From Paraglomus occultum (lineage: Eukaryota > Glomeromycota > Glomeromycetes > Paraglomerales > Paraglomeraceae): 56,534 bases of DNA. The notes under the pieces were generated by a model. The model did not search any database. It worked only from the letters and a program-made list of their open reading frames with translations, and had not been told where the DNA came from. This document shows positions 22,831 to 34,900 of this stretch, one piece after another. The stretch is from the NCBI GenBank assembly GCA_910592205.1, contig CAJVPJ010000051.1, forward strand, positions 1-56,534, given 5' to 3'. Numbering within the stretch: position 1 is the first letter of the stretch; the number at the start of each line of letters is the position of its first letter. A program made the translations under genes and the position numbers.

Positions 22831-22988
22831 AGTAGTCTGAATTGAGTTACATCATGTCTGATGCCTCACGTATTGCACTTCATAGATCTTCCACCAGTGG
22901 GCCGCGTTCCAACCACAGACACTCCCGTAAAATCTGTCGTCCCTTGAAAAGGAACGACTTCATATAAGAAAATGCTGGGTATCGTTTC
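22831..22988 (+). repeat. Direct repeat, copy 2
   Basis: It begins AGTAGTCTGAATTGAGTTAC and ends near ATGCTGGGTATCGTTT. Base changes and small indels separate it from copy 1. It is followed by GGTCTCAGCTAGAGAC, a small hairpin, and at 23,122 by GAGCTTTTCGTTCGGGTC, which also occurs upstream of copy 2 at 22,663. The repeating unit may therefore be about 0.45-0.85 kb. Confidence 0.65.
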
Positions 22989-23442
22989 TGGTAACCCACT
23001 CCTCACTCTCGTAAGGGTCTCAGCTAGAGACAAATAATGGTTTTTCTCAGACCTTCACCAAGGGTTGTACTTAATGACCGGAACTCTTTAAAAGTCCAGT
23101 CCGTGTGTTTGCCCTTTACGCGAGCTTTTCGTTCGGGTCGTTTATCCCCCAGAAGAATAATGGGTGATGCAAAAAAAATTAAAGAGGAAAATAACGTAAT
23201 ATTAGATTAAAACAAATGTAATTAAATTATGCAAGCCCGTATAAGGAATCGAGTATAAATAGAACGGATCTATAAAAAATGGGGGGGAGGGTGTTGAAGG
23301 GACCGATTATGATATTTTGCGGACGTGAACTCAATAAAGTAAAAACGTTACGATATATTAAAGAATAAATATTAAAAAGGATATCATCATGTCGGTTGCT
23401 TCGAATCGAATCCATATAAAACGTCCAATCATGTACAGCCTG

Positions 23443-24381
23443 TCATCTCACTTCCAGATTGCTCTCATCTTCTTTAATTTCGCTTTTATAATATACCTCG
23501 TTCTTTCTTATCATTCTCAATAGCACCGCAACCAACCTCATAAACTCTTTGTAATGTTCCTCGCCAGTTTCTTCCTCACTAAATCTAGCCTTTTCATACC
23601 CCTCAACATACAGTCTTCCTATTCTTTTATCTATCAGCCTGCACTCGACAAGATAGTCGATATATCTTTGGATTGTCATTGATGGATGCCGAACAATTGA
23701 GGTAGATTTCTGGACTGCCTGTTCGATGATGACTGCGGTCTGACGAATTGATGTCTTAAAGTGGATGTTTGCAAGGGATGTGCCAGGTCGGCCCCATCCT
23801 GGTTGAGTAGTATCTTGGCTAGGTTGTGACGCAAGCGCTATACAGCAGATGTCGGCGAGGGATTTTGTTATGTACGAATGGACAGACTTATTACAATCGA
23901 GTACATAAATGAAAAGTTAAGATAGGATTGGGACGGAAATCTAACATGCGCGGTGAACAGATGGCGACACTTACTCGAGGGATATCCTCCTCGCGTATGG
24001 GTACATACGATTTGGGTATATTATTTAATGTTTTCCGTGTGGTGAACAGGCGACTAAGGCCTATTGTTACAGCAAGAAAACCCTAATATCAATAGAATAC
24101 AGAGACAAGAAAGATTATTAGTGAAGTATTTTACAATAGAGCTCGTATTCTTGTGAGCAGCTGCAGCAGGTATATTATCTACATTTATTGGCCGCTGCTT
24201 CCTTTTTGATACTTACCAAGAGTAAATAAGCAACTGCAATAATAGTTAAGTATTCTATCCTTTTCGTCTCATCTTTCCAAGCTTCGAGAATAACGTCAGC
24301 AGCTGATAAGAATAAGGCAGCTACTGTTATTAGAGCAAAGAAGATAAATGAAGTTGTGTAGAGAATTTTCATGAGAAGCAT
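23443..24381 (-). CDS. DLT1: Dlt1-like two-transmembrane fungal protein
   Basis: Three exons: 24381-24217, 24082-23975 and 23886-23443, all phase 0 with GTAAGT-type donors, giving 238 residues. Exon 1 encodes two membrane helices (ILYTTSFIFFALITVAALFL and LTIIAVAYLLL) separated by a short AADVILEAWKDETKR loop. Exon 2 gives the SRLFTTRKTLNNIPKSYVPI block. Exon 3 starts VHSYI, contains GWGRPGTSLANIHF, and ends with a helical region (TIQRYIDYLVECRLID, VEGYEKARFSEEE, EFMRLVAVLLR). The order of blocks fits the fungal Dlt1 family (defect at low temperature), membrane proteins of poorly defined role. The assignment is from memory of the family pattern. The unused MTIQRYIDY start in exon 3 is internal. 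Confidence 0.75.
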
Positions 24382-26306
24382 TTTGGGGGGTTGATTTACC
24401 CAGGATCGGCATCAAGAAAAAAAAAGAATGAGCACATGACTACTTATACTGCTGTACTGTGTGACAAATTTGACATAAGTACTGCATTAATTATAATAAT
24501 AACTGGATAAGAAAGTTTAATTATTACTATTATTTTGTTGTAACTCTTTTAAAAGCGTATTATAAAAACTTTTTTTATTTTTTAGGAGCAATTGGGCTTG
24601 AATTCTTGATATTCTTGGGCATTTAATTCATCACATGTTTTTATACCAGTATTATTGTTAGTATTATTGTTAGTATTAGTATTAGTATTAGAGTGTAATA
24701 GCATTCAAATCTAGTAGGCATTGAACAAAGTATGTCCAGTGGTGTATAATAATAATAAAGAAGTTTATGGTTAGGGTCACTATATTAATATTAACACGAG
24801 AAGTTAAACCATTGAGGCAGCTTTGGCAGACATTTTAAATTGGAGTGAAAAGCATAAAACAACGTACAAGTGGCTCTCGGTATAAGAAAGTGATCGGGAG
24901 CCATAGTAAAAATCTTAGAATCCTTCTTATACCGAGAGTTTATATAGTAATTTTCTTATATGGAGATAATTTTATATAGACTGTTTTTCAGCTCAACTTT
25001 CGTATATCAAATTTTAATTAGTGTTTCTTATATCGAGAGCTTCTTATTATTATATCGAGTTTCACTTGCATATGTAATTGTTGTGTTATTATGAGGATTT
25101 AGAGGTGTTATTAATATCAATATTAAGTTTTTTACTTGATAAAATACAATATCTTGCACACTCGATTAATACTAATACTCATTAAAATCATATTACAATG
25201 TTCCCAGTGAAATTGAGTAGTAGCAAGCTTTTGATTCTTTATCTTTGTCAAAAGTAATAAGAACACATTTAGCTATAGCATTCTAATGTTTTTTGATGTA
25301 TTTAGTTTTCTGCAAACCTACAAACAATAGCCATATATTATGCTTATCTTGTAGCAAGCAAAACCTGCACAAAAAAGACAAGGATAAAATAGTTAGTCAT
25401 GTTTAGATAGATGCAAAAACGATTGGTTGCTGAAAACTTTTGTTGAAATATGTCCCTTGTCAAGCGATGTCTCTATGATAAAAAATCACTTACTGAATTT
25501 CTATGAAATAACACGTCTACCATACCATCTTCTATATGAGATAAAGGAGCGTTAATCACATGATAGTACGTATAATGATTTGCGAGACAAAAGAATGCCG
25601 CAAGGACGCGAATTGGTGCGTTGCACCTTTTTACGGAATTCGAATGTTTATCTGATGGCTAGTCTCGATAAATGCAAGCCGTGAATTTTGGGATTGCTTG
25701 AAAAAGAAGTTATTTCTAAAGAGAATATTATTTACTTGAAAAAATTGGATTTGTCAAAATATTGTTCAGCAAAAGACAAATGTTTGTCACTTGTTCTGTA
25801 AATTCATTGCGTTAGTTAATCATTATCACTCGCAAAATGAGAGATGGAGGAATAGCTAACGATTAATATCGATATGGTTTTTTTTTTCATGAATTCTTCA
25901 ACGGTTAACTTGCATACGATGTTGCAATTGCCGTCACGTTTCCGATGATATAATTGATCGTGCTGTTCCAGATTTATCGGCGCGGGGCTTACTGCAATAT
26001 TAATCCATTGGACTATGCTTATTCGTTATTCCCATGTCTCAGTTCAATCGTGGGACGTGTCAATTGTATTATAAAATATGTAGTCATCTCTTCATCGAAC
26101 GAGATCACGTGAAATTATAAGCAAAAGTCGTTTTATCCTGTCATGTAAATCATCGAACGTTAATTTATTGACCTGATGGTTGAATGGTTTGTCTTTTTTT
26201 ACAGCTTTGGTAACCGAGCATCATCGGTTGCAACTTATTTTACAGAATAACTTATTCCTTTTGCCTAACAAAGAATAGCTGAACCATTCATCATTGTTCC
26301 AATGGA
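24382..26306. other. Intergenic, AT-rich, one transposon-like palindrome
   Basis: 1.9 kb without a supported gene. It holds short trinucleotide-like TATTAG/TATTGTTAG runs at 24,650-24,700 and the inverted-repeat element at 24,866-25,072. Confidence 0.5.
24866..25072. mobile_element. MITE-like element with CTCTCGGTATAA ends
   Basis: The left end reads CAAGTGGCTCTCGGTATAAG. The right end, inverted, reads CAAGTGAAACTCGATATAAT. An internal inverse copy (CTTATACCGAGAG at about 24,931-24,943) and a further CTTATATCGAGAGC lie inside. The TATAC/TATCG 'CTCGGTATAA' ends are typical of Tc1-mariner/pogo-derived miniature elements. No coding capacity. Confidence 0.5.
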
Positions 26307-26555
26307 ATGATTGAATCAACACAATACTTTCACCTAATTGACTATACCCAGACACATTGGTGGTTGCTTTCGCGATGGGAAGAAATTTTCGACTTCTTTG
26401 TAACGCTAGTTTCTTTTGTCGCTCTCTTTATAGTTCCTTATCTGATTCCATACAATGGGAAGTTGCATACTAATCGAGTTGCTCCAATAGTAAACACCAA
26501 AAGGTACCCACTTTTTATTTATATTACAAAAAAAAAAGCGAGACGATACGCTTAA
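26307..26555 (+). CDS. Possible exon of a small membrane protein
   Basis: An 82-codon frame starting MIESTQYFHLIDYTQ, with one clear hydrophobic helix (EIFDFFVTLVSFVALFIVPYLIPY) followed by a polar tail (NGKLHTNRVAPIVNTKR). A GTACCC donor could follow KR at about 26,502, so the last residues may be intronic. No family is recognised and no other exon is confidently joined; a poly-T/ACAG acceptor at about 26,195-26,203 lies upstream. A small membrane-protein gene is plausible but not proven. Confidence 0.35.
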   Translation: MIESTQYFHLIDYTQTHWWLLSRWEEIFDFFVTLVSFVALFIVPYLIPYNGKLHTNRVAPIVNTKRYPLFIYITKKKARRYA

Positions 26556-27841
26556 ATTCACTGCGGACACTCTAAGAGTTCCTTATCGTTTGCATTACAT
26601 ACTCGTTTTAATGATTGTTGGCCGTTCGCAAGACATTTACCAACCAACAGATCCCACCGCCTGTATTACCTACTTGTAATTCAATTATCCTGAATTGCAT
26701 CTATTTGATAATAACAAACCGATACTTGTAAACTGTATATTGCTCTCGTTAAACGCTTTCGTCCAGAGATACCAATGGATGCATATTTTTAACATTCTCC
26801 TTCTCGTCATAGAAACTAACACTGCAATGTAATCATATGATTTGGCAGCAGCCTATATTACTTGTTAGCACCATCACAAGCACCTTTTCCTCACCTCCCC
26901 CCGTTGATATCACCTAATAATTTTTTTTAATCGTGAGAATGAAAACGACCAGAAGCACAAATACACAGCCGCAAATAATAAGCCGGTAGTGATAATCGAG
27001 ACTATTGTTACCGCAAACCAATATGGCGAGGATTTTCTGGTTCTACAGGTTAGTATTCCGATCTAGTATAGTCACTTATCGGGTTACCGACAAGAGAATT
27101 TCAAATCACAGTGTCCAATACAAACAGGCCCTTTTTTTTTTGTTTGTTTATGTTGCAATAAGATGTGAGTAATGTGAGTATCGAGGCAAGATGACGTACA
27201 GCCGCACGATCATACGTAGGCAATGCTGGCAATAGAAAGAGCATGGTCGATCCTAATGAAAGAACGCAGAGCGAATGATCAAATGATGATTCATTCAAAA
27301 AGTTGTATACACGTGACAGCCTTTATAAAACTGCGATTTGAACGTCTATCTCTAGATCAATGTTATTTATTAACTTCCTTTCTTGCTCATTCCGAATGAA
27401 TAACGACCCTTTTACATTAATCCTTTTGTCTTTCTCCTTTTATTAACTTGCACAATTCTTTTTAAACTAAATCTACAAACAGTAATAATTGACCGTAAAT
27501 CAAGTGTGACTACTCTGCTGAACTTGGATGTGGGGCTGTATCTACTCGTGAAAGCAAACAAGTGATGTGCAGTTATGTAAGTGCATGCCACATTGTACCA
27601 AAAGTAGAATCTTTGAAGAAGGGAAGTTTCTAGGTTTTAATAACATAGTTATTTCTTAGTAAACTACCCGATTTAACCTAAATTTAGCAAGTACGAAAAT
27701 GGAAAGCTTTAATAAACTAAGTAAAAGTACTATGTGAAACAATCGGGATTTCACACAACATTCGTCCTTCCTACATCACAAGCCTAAAATGACACATGTA
27801 AGAGGAAAAAAATTTTTTTTTCCCCACATTCAAACGTGAAA

Positions 27842-27985
27842 ATGCGGAGAGAGAAAGACACAGTGCATTTCGAACAAGACGGTAAACTGGTTTCCGTTTT
27901 CCGCTACAAAGAATTTCTGCAAGATGCTGGTTTAGTAAGAGATTGTGCGGTGGTACACGGTGAAACTAATAACACGGATGAATGA
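27842..27985 (+). CDS. 47-codon candidate small ORF
   Basis: ATG at 27,842 to TGA at 27,985. The peptide has a globular-looking mix (EKDTVHFEQDGKLVSVFRYK, EFLQDAGLVRDCAVVHGE) rather than the low-complexity output of surrounding DNA. It could be a short gene or an exon. There is no homology and no splice partner that I can show. Confidence 0.25.
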   Translation: MRREKDTVHFEQDGKLVSVFRYKEFLQDAGLVRDCAVVHGETNNTDE

Positions 27986-28940
27986 GAGAAAAAAAAATAG
28001 CAAATTAGGTTTAGTGAACTAGATGATGTGATTTAGTGATAAGAGTCACATATCATGTGAATTGATCGATAGATACGACCGAGCTATTATGTGGTTCTTT
28101 ATACACACATACAGAACGACAAGATGCGCGATGTGAGCGTATGATGTACAATGTATGGTGTATGCCGTATGATGTATGTGTATGCTCCACAGTTCCAATG
28201 ATACCCCGCAATGTGAATAGGTTCTTTATTTTTTTCTCGAATGTCCTAGCGTAGACGCTCGTATGGTTTCGAACTTTTTCATTTGTTTCACGCAATCTAA
28301 CTTGTACAACACCCCACAGATCAACTGCTTTTCATTATGCGAGGTCTATAAAGAAGGTGTTTCTGATAAAAATAGGAAGGTGATAGTTATCAAGAATGAA
28401 GCTTACACGACAGAGATTGTGTTATAGCGGAGGTGGGGGTGATGATCGTTTGTGAACAACGACACAAAGCTGCACAGTGGAAAAAATATTTAGTGATCTA
28501 AAATTGTATCATAACTTGTGCATGTATAACAATGGATATCGGGTATATCCGTTCCTAATGCAAGGGAAATTAGTCTCGCTATGAATCACCTATAGTTGAA
28601 TGACTTTGCAGGGCGTTCTTGCATACTTTTGTTTAATACGAGTATATAAACTTGTCAAGTCATTGTAATAATCGATTACTACGGTTCATTGTGATTATCA
28701 TAACCGATTCTTGGAATGCTTCCGTAATTTCGATCTATAGTGATTGCCTCATATGGAACATAAAACAGCTAGACGCTCTATAGACGTTAGGTATATTAAT
28801 ATATCATGTTCAGAGAATCAAAATGTTCACGTGCCCAATACCCCAATCTCACATCCTCTCTTTACCCTCATCCCATTAGTTTATAATACGCGATATCAGG
28901 TTTTATGAGAGTTGAAAAAAACGACAAGACAGTTTATTTT

Positions 28941-28985
28941 GGTGGGGGTGGGTTCGGTGGGTGGGTTCGGTGGGTGGGTTCGGTT
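28941..28985 (+). repeat. G-rich 13-bp minisatellite, G-quadruplex-capable
   Basis: Three copies of GGTGGGTGGGTTC (first copy with two extra G) followed by GGTT. Six runs of three or more G lie within 45 bases on the plus strand, which meets the usual G-quadruplex pattern. Confidence 0.85.
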
Positions 28986-31879
28986 AGACTATCGTTGTCT
29001 TTTTTCCTAACGATTGACCAGGTATGAAAGTGACAAGAACTATGAACGCAATCTCTTCTCAACATTACTGTATCATACTGAATTTCACAGGTCAACAGGA
29101 ATGTCTCAGCTTTTGCCTTATTTCGCAGTTATGTGAAAAGATAGTAATCCTCTTTTTGATGCTCTACGAGTTACGCGTACGAGATGGGGGAGCCAGTCTT
29201 GAATAACTGTCGCTCGCTCGTAACGCCAGTACAACCTGGTCAAACGTATACGCCGTCGGAACGCCCTTTCAACCTACATTCGATCGTATAACAATTTTGC
29301 GTCGTTATTAGTGGTCCGTCACAAACGTTTACCTGCCGTATTTCCGTCTCGTAGTCATAATGAGAGCAGTTTGGGCGTGTGCGGGGCCTTGTTAGAAAGA
29401 AAAAAAAGGGGGGGGGGGGAGGAGGAAGAATAACTAAATTGAAGATGGTGTGGGAAGCAATTGGACCTGGTATGAAGACAATGTAATAGTCGTATATGGA
29501 TATATGATGGCACTGATATAAAATAAAAATATCGAGAGATAGATACAATGATCATTATGTATTATGTTTGCATCTATAAGTGACAATGCTTCCCAAACTT
29601 TTTTCCAATCAACAGAGAACAAGGAAAAAAATTTTCCACGAAACGCCAATTTTTTTTTGTCATAAGCCACAAAGAAGAAAAGTCATTCCATAGAAAGTTA
29701 AACGGATTTTTGATTGTTTCCGTATATATAAAGAATATAAGTATTCGGTTACAGTTTAATAGAATTGTTGGCGTTGGTTGAATAGCGCAACAATGGGAGA
29801 ATGAGAAAGAATGGGGCGATTTAATAAAGTGATTTGTTCATTATGGTTGACCCGAATGTGATACTTAAAATGAGATAAACATACGTATGTGAAGAAATAT
29901 CGCCCTAAATAATGAACAGAGACCATATGACTCGGTGTTTATCATATTATTATATGCTGAGTTTTTTGAGTTTTGTTTTTGTTATCAAAGCACGTTTTAA
30001 CCAAATAAAAAATAATGGCCTGAGGGTGGATCACAAAATATATTAAATCATATAATAATAATACCATTAAATTATATTATAATAATTAGATTAAAGTACA
30101 ACGTTAATATATAGTACATTATATATTAATATATATATTATGTATTTTATATATACTATGCGAATACATGTAACAAAATTGTACAAGATAAACATAGTAA
30201 CAGTTTTCAAACGTTGGTATATATTCATAATTGTTGACATGAAAACTATTATTATTATTATTATTATTTACTTCTATTCTCATCGATCTGTTACAGAAGA
30301 AAAAAAAAAAGTAAAGCCACACATTCTCATCAATAGACCAGTACATACTTGTCTTGACAGATGTATGTCAAGGCTTATGCGAACAGACCCCACCCCCAAC
30401 CGACACACATCTCTCCCATACACCGAATACACACTAGCTGCACTCATACAGAATGGTGTATATGTGAAAGTTGTTAATCTTGTATCTCGTATTGATAGAT
30501 CTATATCGCAGACAGTGTGCAGATTGTTGAAGGATGTCAAGTCGATAAACAGCAACTTTTGGCACTTTTCAATCGGCTTCCCACAGCTCAGAGTGTGTGG
30601 GGTGCATATGTTGCAACGTTCAACAAATACAAGATCATTCACAATTACAGAGAACGCAGTAGACTTGTTCGGTTGTGATGATCAGACGTTTATATTAATA
30701 TTACTTGGATGCTATTCTATGTTTGCTTTTCCTCTTTTGCTCGTCCACATTCTCTCTCTCTCTTTCACTCACTCACTCTCACTCACTCTCTCTTTTTTTT
30801 TTTTTTTTTGCTTCTCCTTGGCTCTAACGATCACCGCTCCCTTTCCCATCAAAATTTTTTTGCTAAAACTTGTTTGATGCTTCTGTTTGTGTATCAGAAT
30901 AAATCTTATGACACACTTTACTCCTTTTTTCCCATAGTTGGTAAGCTCGAGCGACAATCACCCTAAACAAGCTTAATAACTGAGGTGGTACTATCAGATA
31001 TTAATATCTAAGATTCGTATCGATAAACCGGAGCACAGATAGATGTTTATTCAATTTGCATGACTGGCAAAGTGCCCACTTACCATATATAACAATTGTA
31101 CGTTATTCACTCTGCCTAAACCGTATTTGTTTCCCCAACTTTGCCTATTTTCTCATCCTGAGAATTTTATACCGTACCTCTTCGATACATGCGCTTTGTA
31201 GCATAAACATTTTCTCATACTTGACAGCTACGGGCTGTGAAAAAACGTAAAACGGTTGGAAAAAACTCGAGTGCGTATAGGTCAGATTGATGGGCGAAAC
31301 GCAAGTTTCATGGCTGATACTCGGGGAAAAAAAACCAACTATATAATATTATGTCGTACTATTATTGTATGCTACACAGCGAGTAGCCCGTTTGTTTGCG
31401 TCTAACCGATGCACAAACTATGAAAACTTTTTTACAGTTTGGATGCTGTATCTCCGAATATTAGTGATTGACGGTTACTTTTTTTTTTCCTTGCCAAAAT
31501 TACGTTTGAAAAATTTGTCTTGTAATACCTTTAACAAAAACAAGCGTCTGTCTGTTATCCCCAACGAAGTTCAATGATGACTAATTGTTATATATCATCA
31601 ACAATGGCTATATTGCATTGTACATGCAAACTTAGATTGCCGACATGCTTGCTTGTTTAGAGATAGATAGAGGAAAGAGAAAATTTTGCTTAGTCAAACT
31701 ACTTGTTTAGGTTGATTCATTTGCCACATTGTGCATTTAAGTGTCAGGTGCCCAGTTGCGAAAGGGGTGGAAAGTTTGCCTATACTGCACTATTAGAATT
31801 GCTTGGCTTTTGGCTATTTCGGACATTGTTACCCGTTACTATAATTAACATCGTCTGTTACTAAGTTTATCCGTCTCTA

Positions 31880-31915
31880 GTATTTGTATTTGTATTTGTA
31901 TTTGTATTTGTATTT
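31880..31915 (+). repeat. Perfect GTATTT hexamer repeat, six copies
   Basis: Six uninterrupted copies of GTATTT (36 bp) in non-coding sequence, followed by a C-rich stretch. A simple repeat; it is not the TTAGGG telomere unit. Confidence 0.9.
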
Positions 31916-34900
31916 GACCCCCACCCCTTCCCCAATTCATCTGTTCATCCTTTGCCTAATTCAAACCCCGACCAGTTAAACTCAGTTCCTTGAATCTCCG
32001 ATATTACAAAATCTGCTTTCATCTAATATTCATCTTTGGTTGCTGTGCAAATAGCTTTTTTTTTTTCACCATCTTTCCACCGTCGTCTTCTTTCTCAGCC
32101 ATAAACCAAAGCCGGATGCAACTAACTACGCCAATGAAAACAACTGATAAAGAACAATATGATATGTATGTATGAAAAGTTTTTTTTTTTCGTATCATGT
32201 AACACAATGGTATGCAAAATCGAGCTAGCCGAACTCTTGATTTGAGCAAGGGCAAATGCATGCGGCAATGAGAATAAAGAACCCAAACTAAAAAAGAAGG
32301 TGGCTGGCTTTGTGTCGCAATTGAAGATGGTAACTTGCATTTCAAATCAATGTGATGGCCCCATCGATGTTATTATTATCATTATCATCGCCCATGATTA
32401 AATCCCAATAAACAAAACTACTTTTATCGCTGAAAAAAAAAAATCTATTTTTCGAAAATGTGTAAGTTTAGCCTGATAAAGAGTGGGACTGATATTGGTC
32501 ACGAGCACATGCAGAGTCTTAAAGGCGTCCAAATAAAAAAGTTTTTCCCAAATAGTGACTAGGATATCATAATGGTAGGACTAATTACTACTATTAACAA
32601 CTTTTTACTAAAGATGTAGTAGTAAATTAACACTGGGTTTCCTCTCCATTATTCACTATATAAGCAAAAATCTCACACATACTATTTCTGCCGTTGAATC
32701 CCAAGTTATTAAAAAAAACTTTCTCATTGCGTTAATTTCCGATCACGATGGTTGCTTACGTCATGGCAGGACCAATTAACAAGCTATGACCATTGTTTCA
32801 AGGGTTGGTTATCATATACTCAAAAAGCCGATTATACGTGCTAATTAATGTTAAGGTTAATGCACTTGGGGGCAGGTAAGTTATGACAATGCTTTCAAAA
32901 CGATGATTATGGTTATGTGTCATGGCCACATCATGTTATGGTCAGGCCATAGCCATATGGATAGCTAATTGCTCGTATCATGATAAAATTGATAATAATA
33001 ATATAATATGATTGTTTTGCTATTGTTTATTCAGTTAAGCTTAAAAAGTGACTAAAGGGTCCTTTTTCATTGTTGAAATACGAGTTTACCCGATTAATTT
33101 CCAGTTTATTCCGTTGAACAAAGTCGGCATATGACCTTTTGCATTTGTGTTATTATTTGATCAGCGTTTATCCGTAAAATTCAGCAAAATACCAAAGTTT
33201 ACAAATAAATAACAACTTTAATTTATTGGTAAGGGACATGTTTACAATAATTGTACATTGTTTATTCGTATTATACCATTTCACAATTACTAAATAAAGA
33301 ATACAGCTGTTGTATTAACAAAATTTTTACAAGCAATTTTTCTTTCTTTTTTTTTCAAACCTCTTTCTTTCTTTCCTTTCTCAATATCCGTCAGCATGGT
33401 TGGGGAAGAAGGGGTGAGGAGTTGGGATGGAGATGGAGATGGGGTGAACCGCAGAATGTTTGTTCTCTATCAATCTATTTCGGCATCATATCGTTTTCTG
33501 TTTGCGTAATTTTTTTACGCCTTAAAAGTGTATGGGACCACAATAACCAAAATACAGGGTAAAGAAACAATTGCTTGGACTACAATAATAATGAGGATAT
33601 GATGTGACCTTCGAGTCATAATTATGATATGTCATTACTTTGTTGTTATTGTAGCAGTTATTACTATTTATTACTATTTACTATCATCATCATTATTATT
33701 ATTTCTATTGCTACTATTAAGTATTTAGTATTAACTCTTACGCATATCAGTATAAACATTACACACTCGTACATAATTATATATATATGTGATTACACAA
33801 TACCCAGATTTAGAATCCCAAAAAAAATTTTTTTTCACAAACAAACGTAAACAATAACGGTTTGGTAGACGTTAATGATAAGATTTAGAGTCGGTGATGA
33901 TATTAGTATCAAAATGCAAGGACCATTCACTCTATCATCACAAGTCTCATTTCGCTGTGATATGTCTATTATCCCATATACAATACATAACTAATAATCA
34001 TTATAACTCGATATCTAACAGATTTGCCCGGACATATCCTTGGCACATGGTCTAACACACAATTAGCCTACGTTCCATAGAACGAATCTTTTTCCTTCCA
34101 TTGCTGGCGTGGTAAATTGTTCATATTCTACTGCTAATCATCAATATTAATACGCTGCTGCTTATTACAATAAGGGGAATGGGACATCTTAAAAGTTCTC
34201 ACCGCAAGATTATGTGACTATCAATCTATTTGTTGTCATTATTGTCAATGTCGTTATTATTATTATTATTTATTGTTGATGTTGATGTTTTCAGTTAAAT
34301 GTCATTATCTTTTCTCCGAACTTTATCTTATCTCTTTGCATTTTTGCTTACTATTGAAACACATAAACCCTTCTAAGTCATAAGACTCGACTGAGCACTG
34401 ACCGAGAACGTCATTTGTGTGTTTGTATAACAAACAATCACTTATTGATATAAACAAATCGTACAATTACTATTACTGATTTTATCATCATTCGCACCCC
34501 ACTCGGCGAGGAATAATACACAATTTACACTACTAAAGATCATACGCGTTGATGCGTACATTGGGGAGATAAGAAACGCGTTATGTAAACATTGGGGGAA
34601 AGGTAAAGCCTCCCCCCCTTCTCCTTACAACAAGTTATGGTTTACGATCCGAGAATGCAAACAACTGTATCTATTTTCATCCGACTTGCACAAAACACAC
34701 ATAACACCTCAATTAACAATGACGAAATAATTAGAGAGTGACAGGAAGAATAACCTGCTTTGTTCATTGTTAATCTGGTCATATTGATAAGTGCATCTTT
34801 GAAGTCTAGGCTAGAAGTGGCGTAATGCTATACTTGGATGTTTTACAAAAAAGTGTTCCATTTTTTCTTTCCAGGAAAAAAAAACGGGGGGGATATAAAC

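Larger units (their letters stand above)
21869..23442. other. Intergenic region with duplicated non-coding repeat
   Basis: 1.57 kb without a supported gene. It is dominated by two diverged direct copies of one sequence (21,980-22,118 and 22,831-22,988) and two copies of a GAGCTTTTCG[C/T]TCGGGTC word (22,663 and 23,122). Confidence 0.55.

Noticed and set aside
30140-30877. 245-codon plus-strand frame
   Set aside because: T-rich low-complexity ends, an opposing minus-strand frame over the same bases, no domain, and an AT-only start region. Better explained as chance in simple sequence.
31880-31915. Telomere-like repeat
   Set aside because: The unit is GTATTT, not TTAGGG, and it is internal with only six copies.
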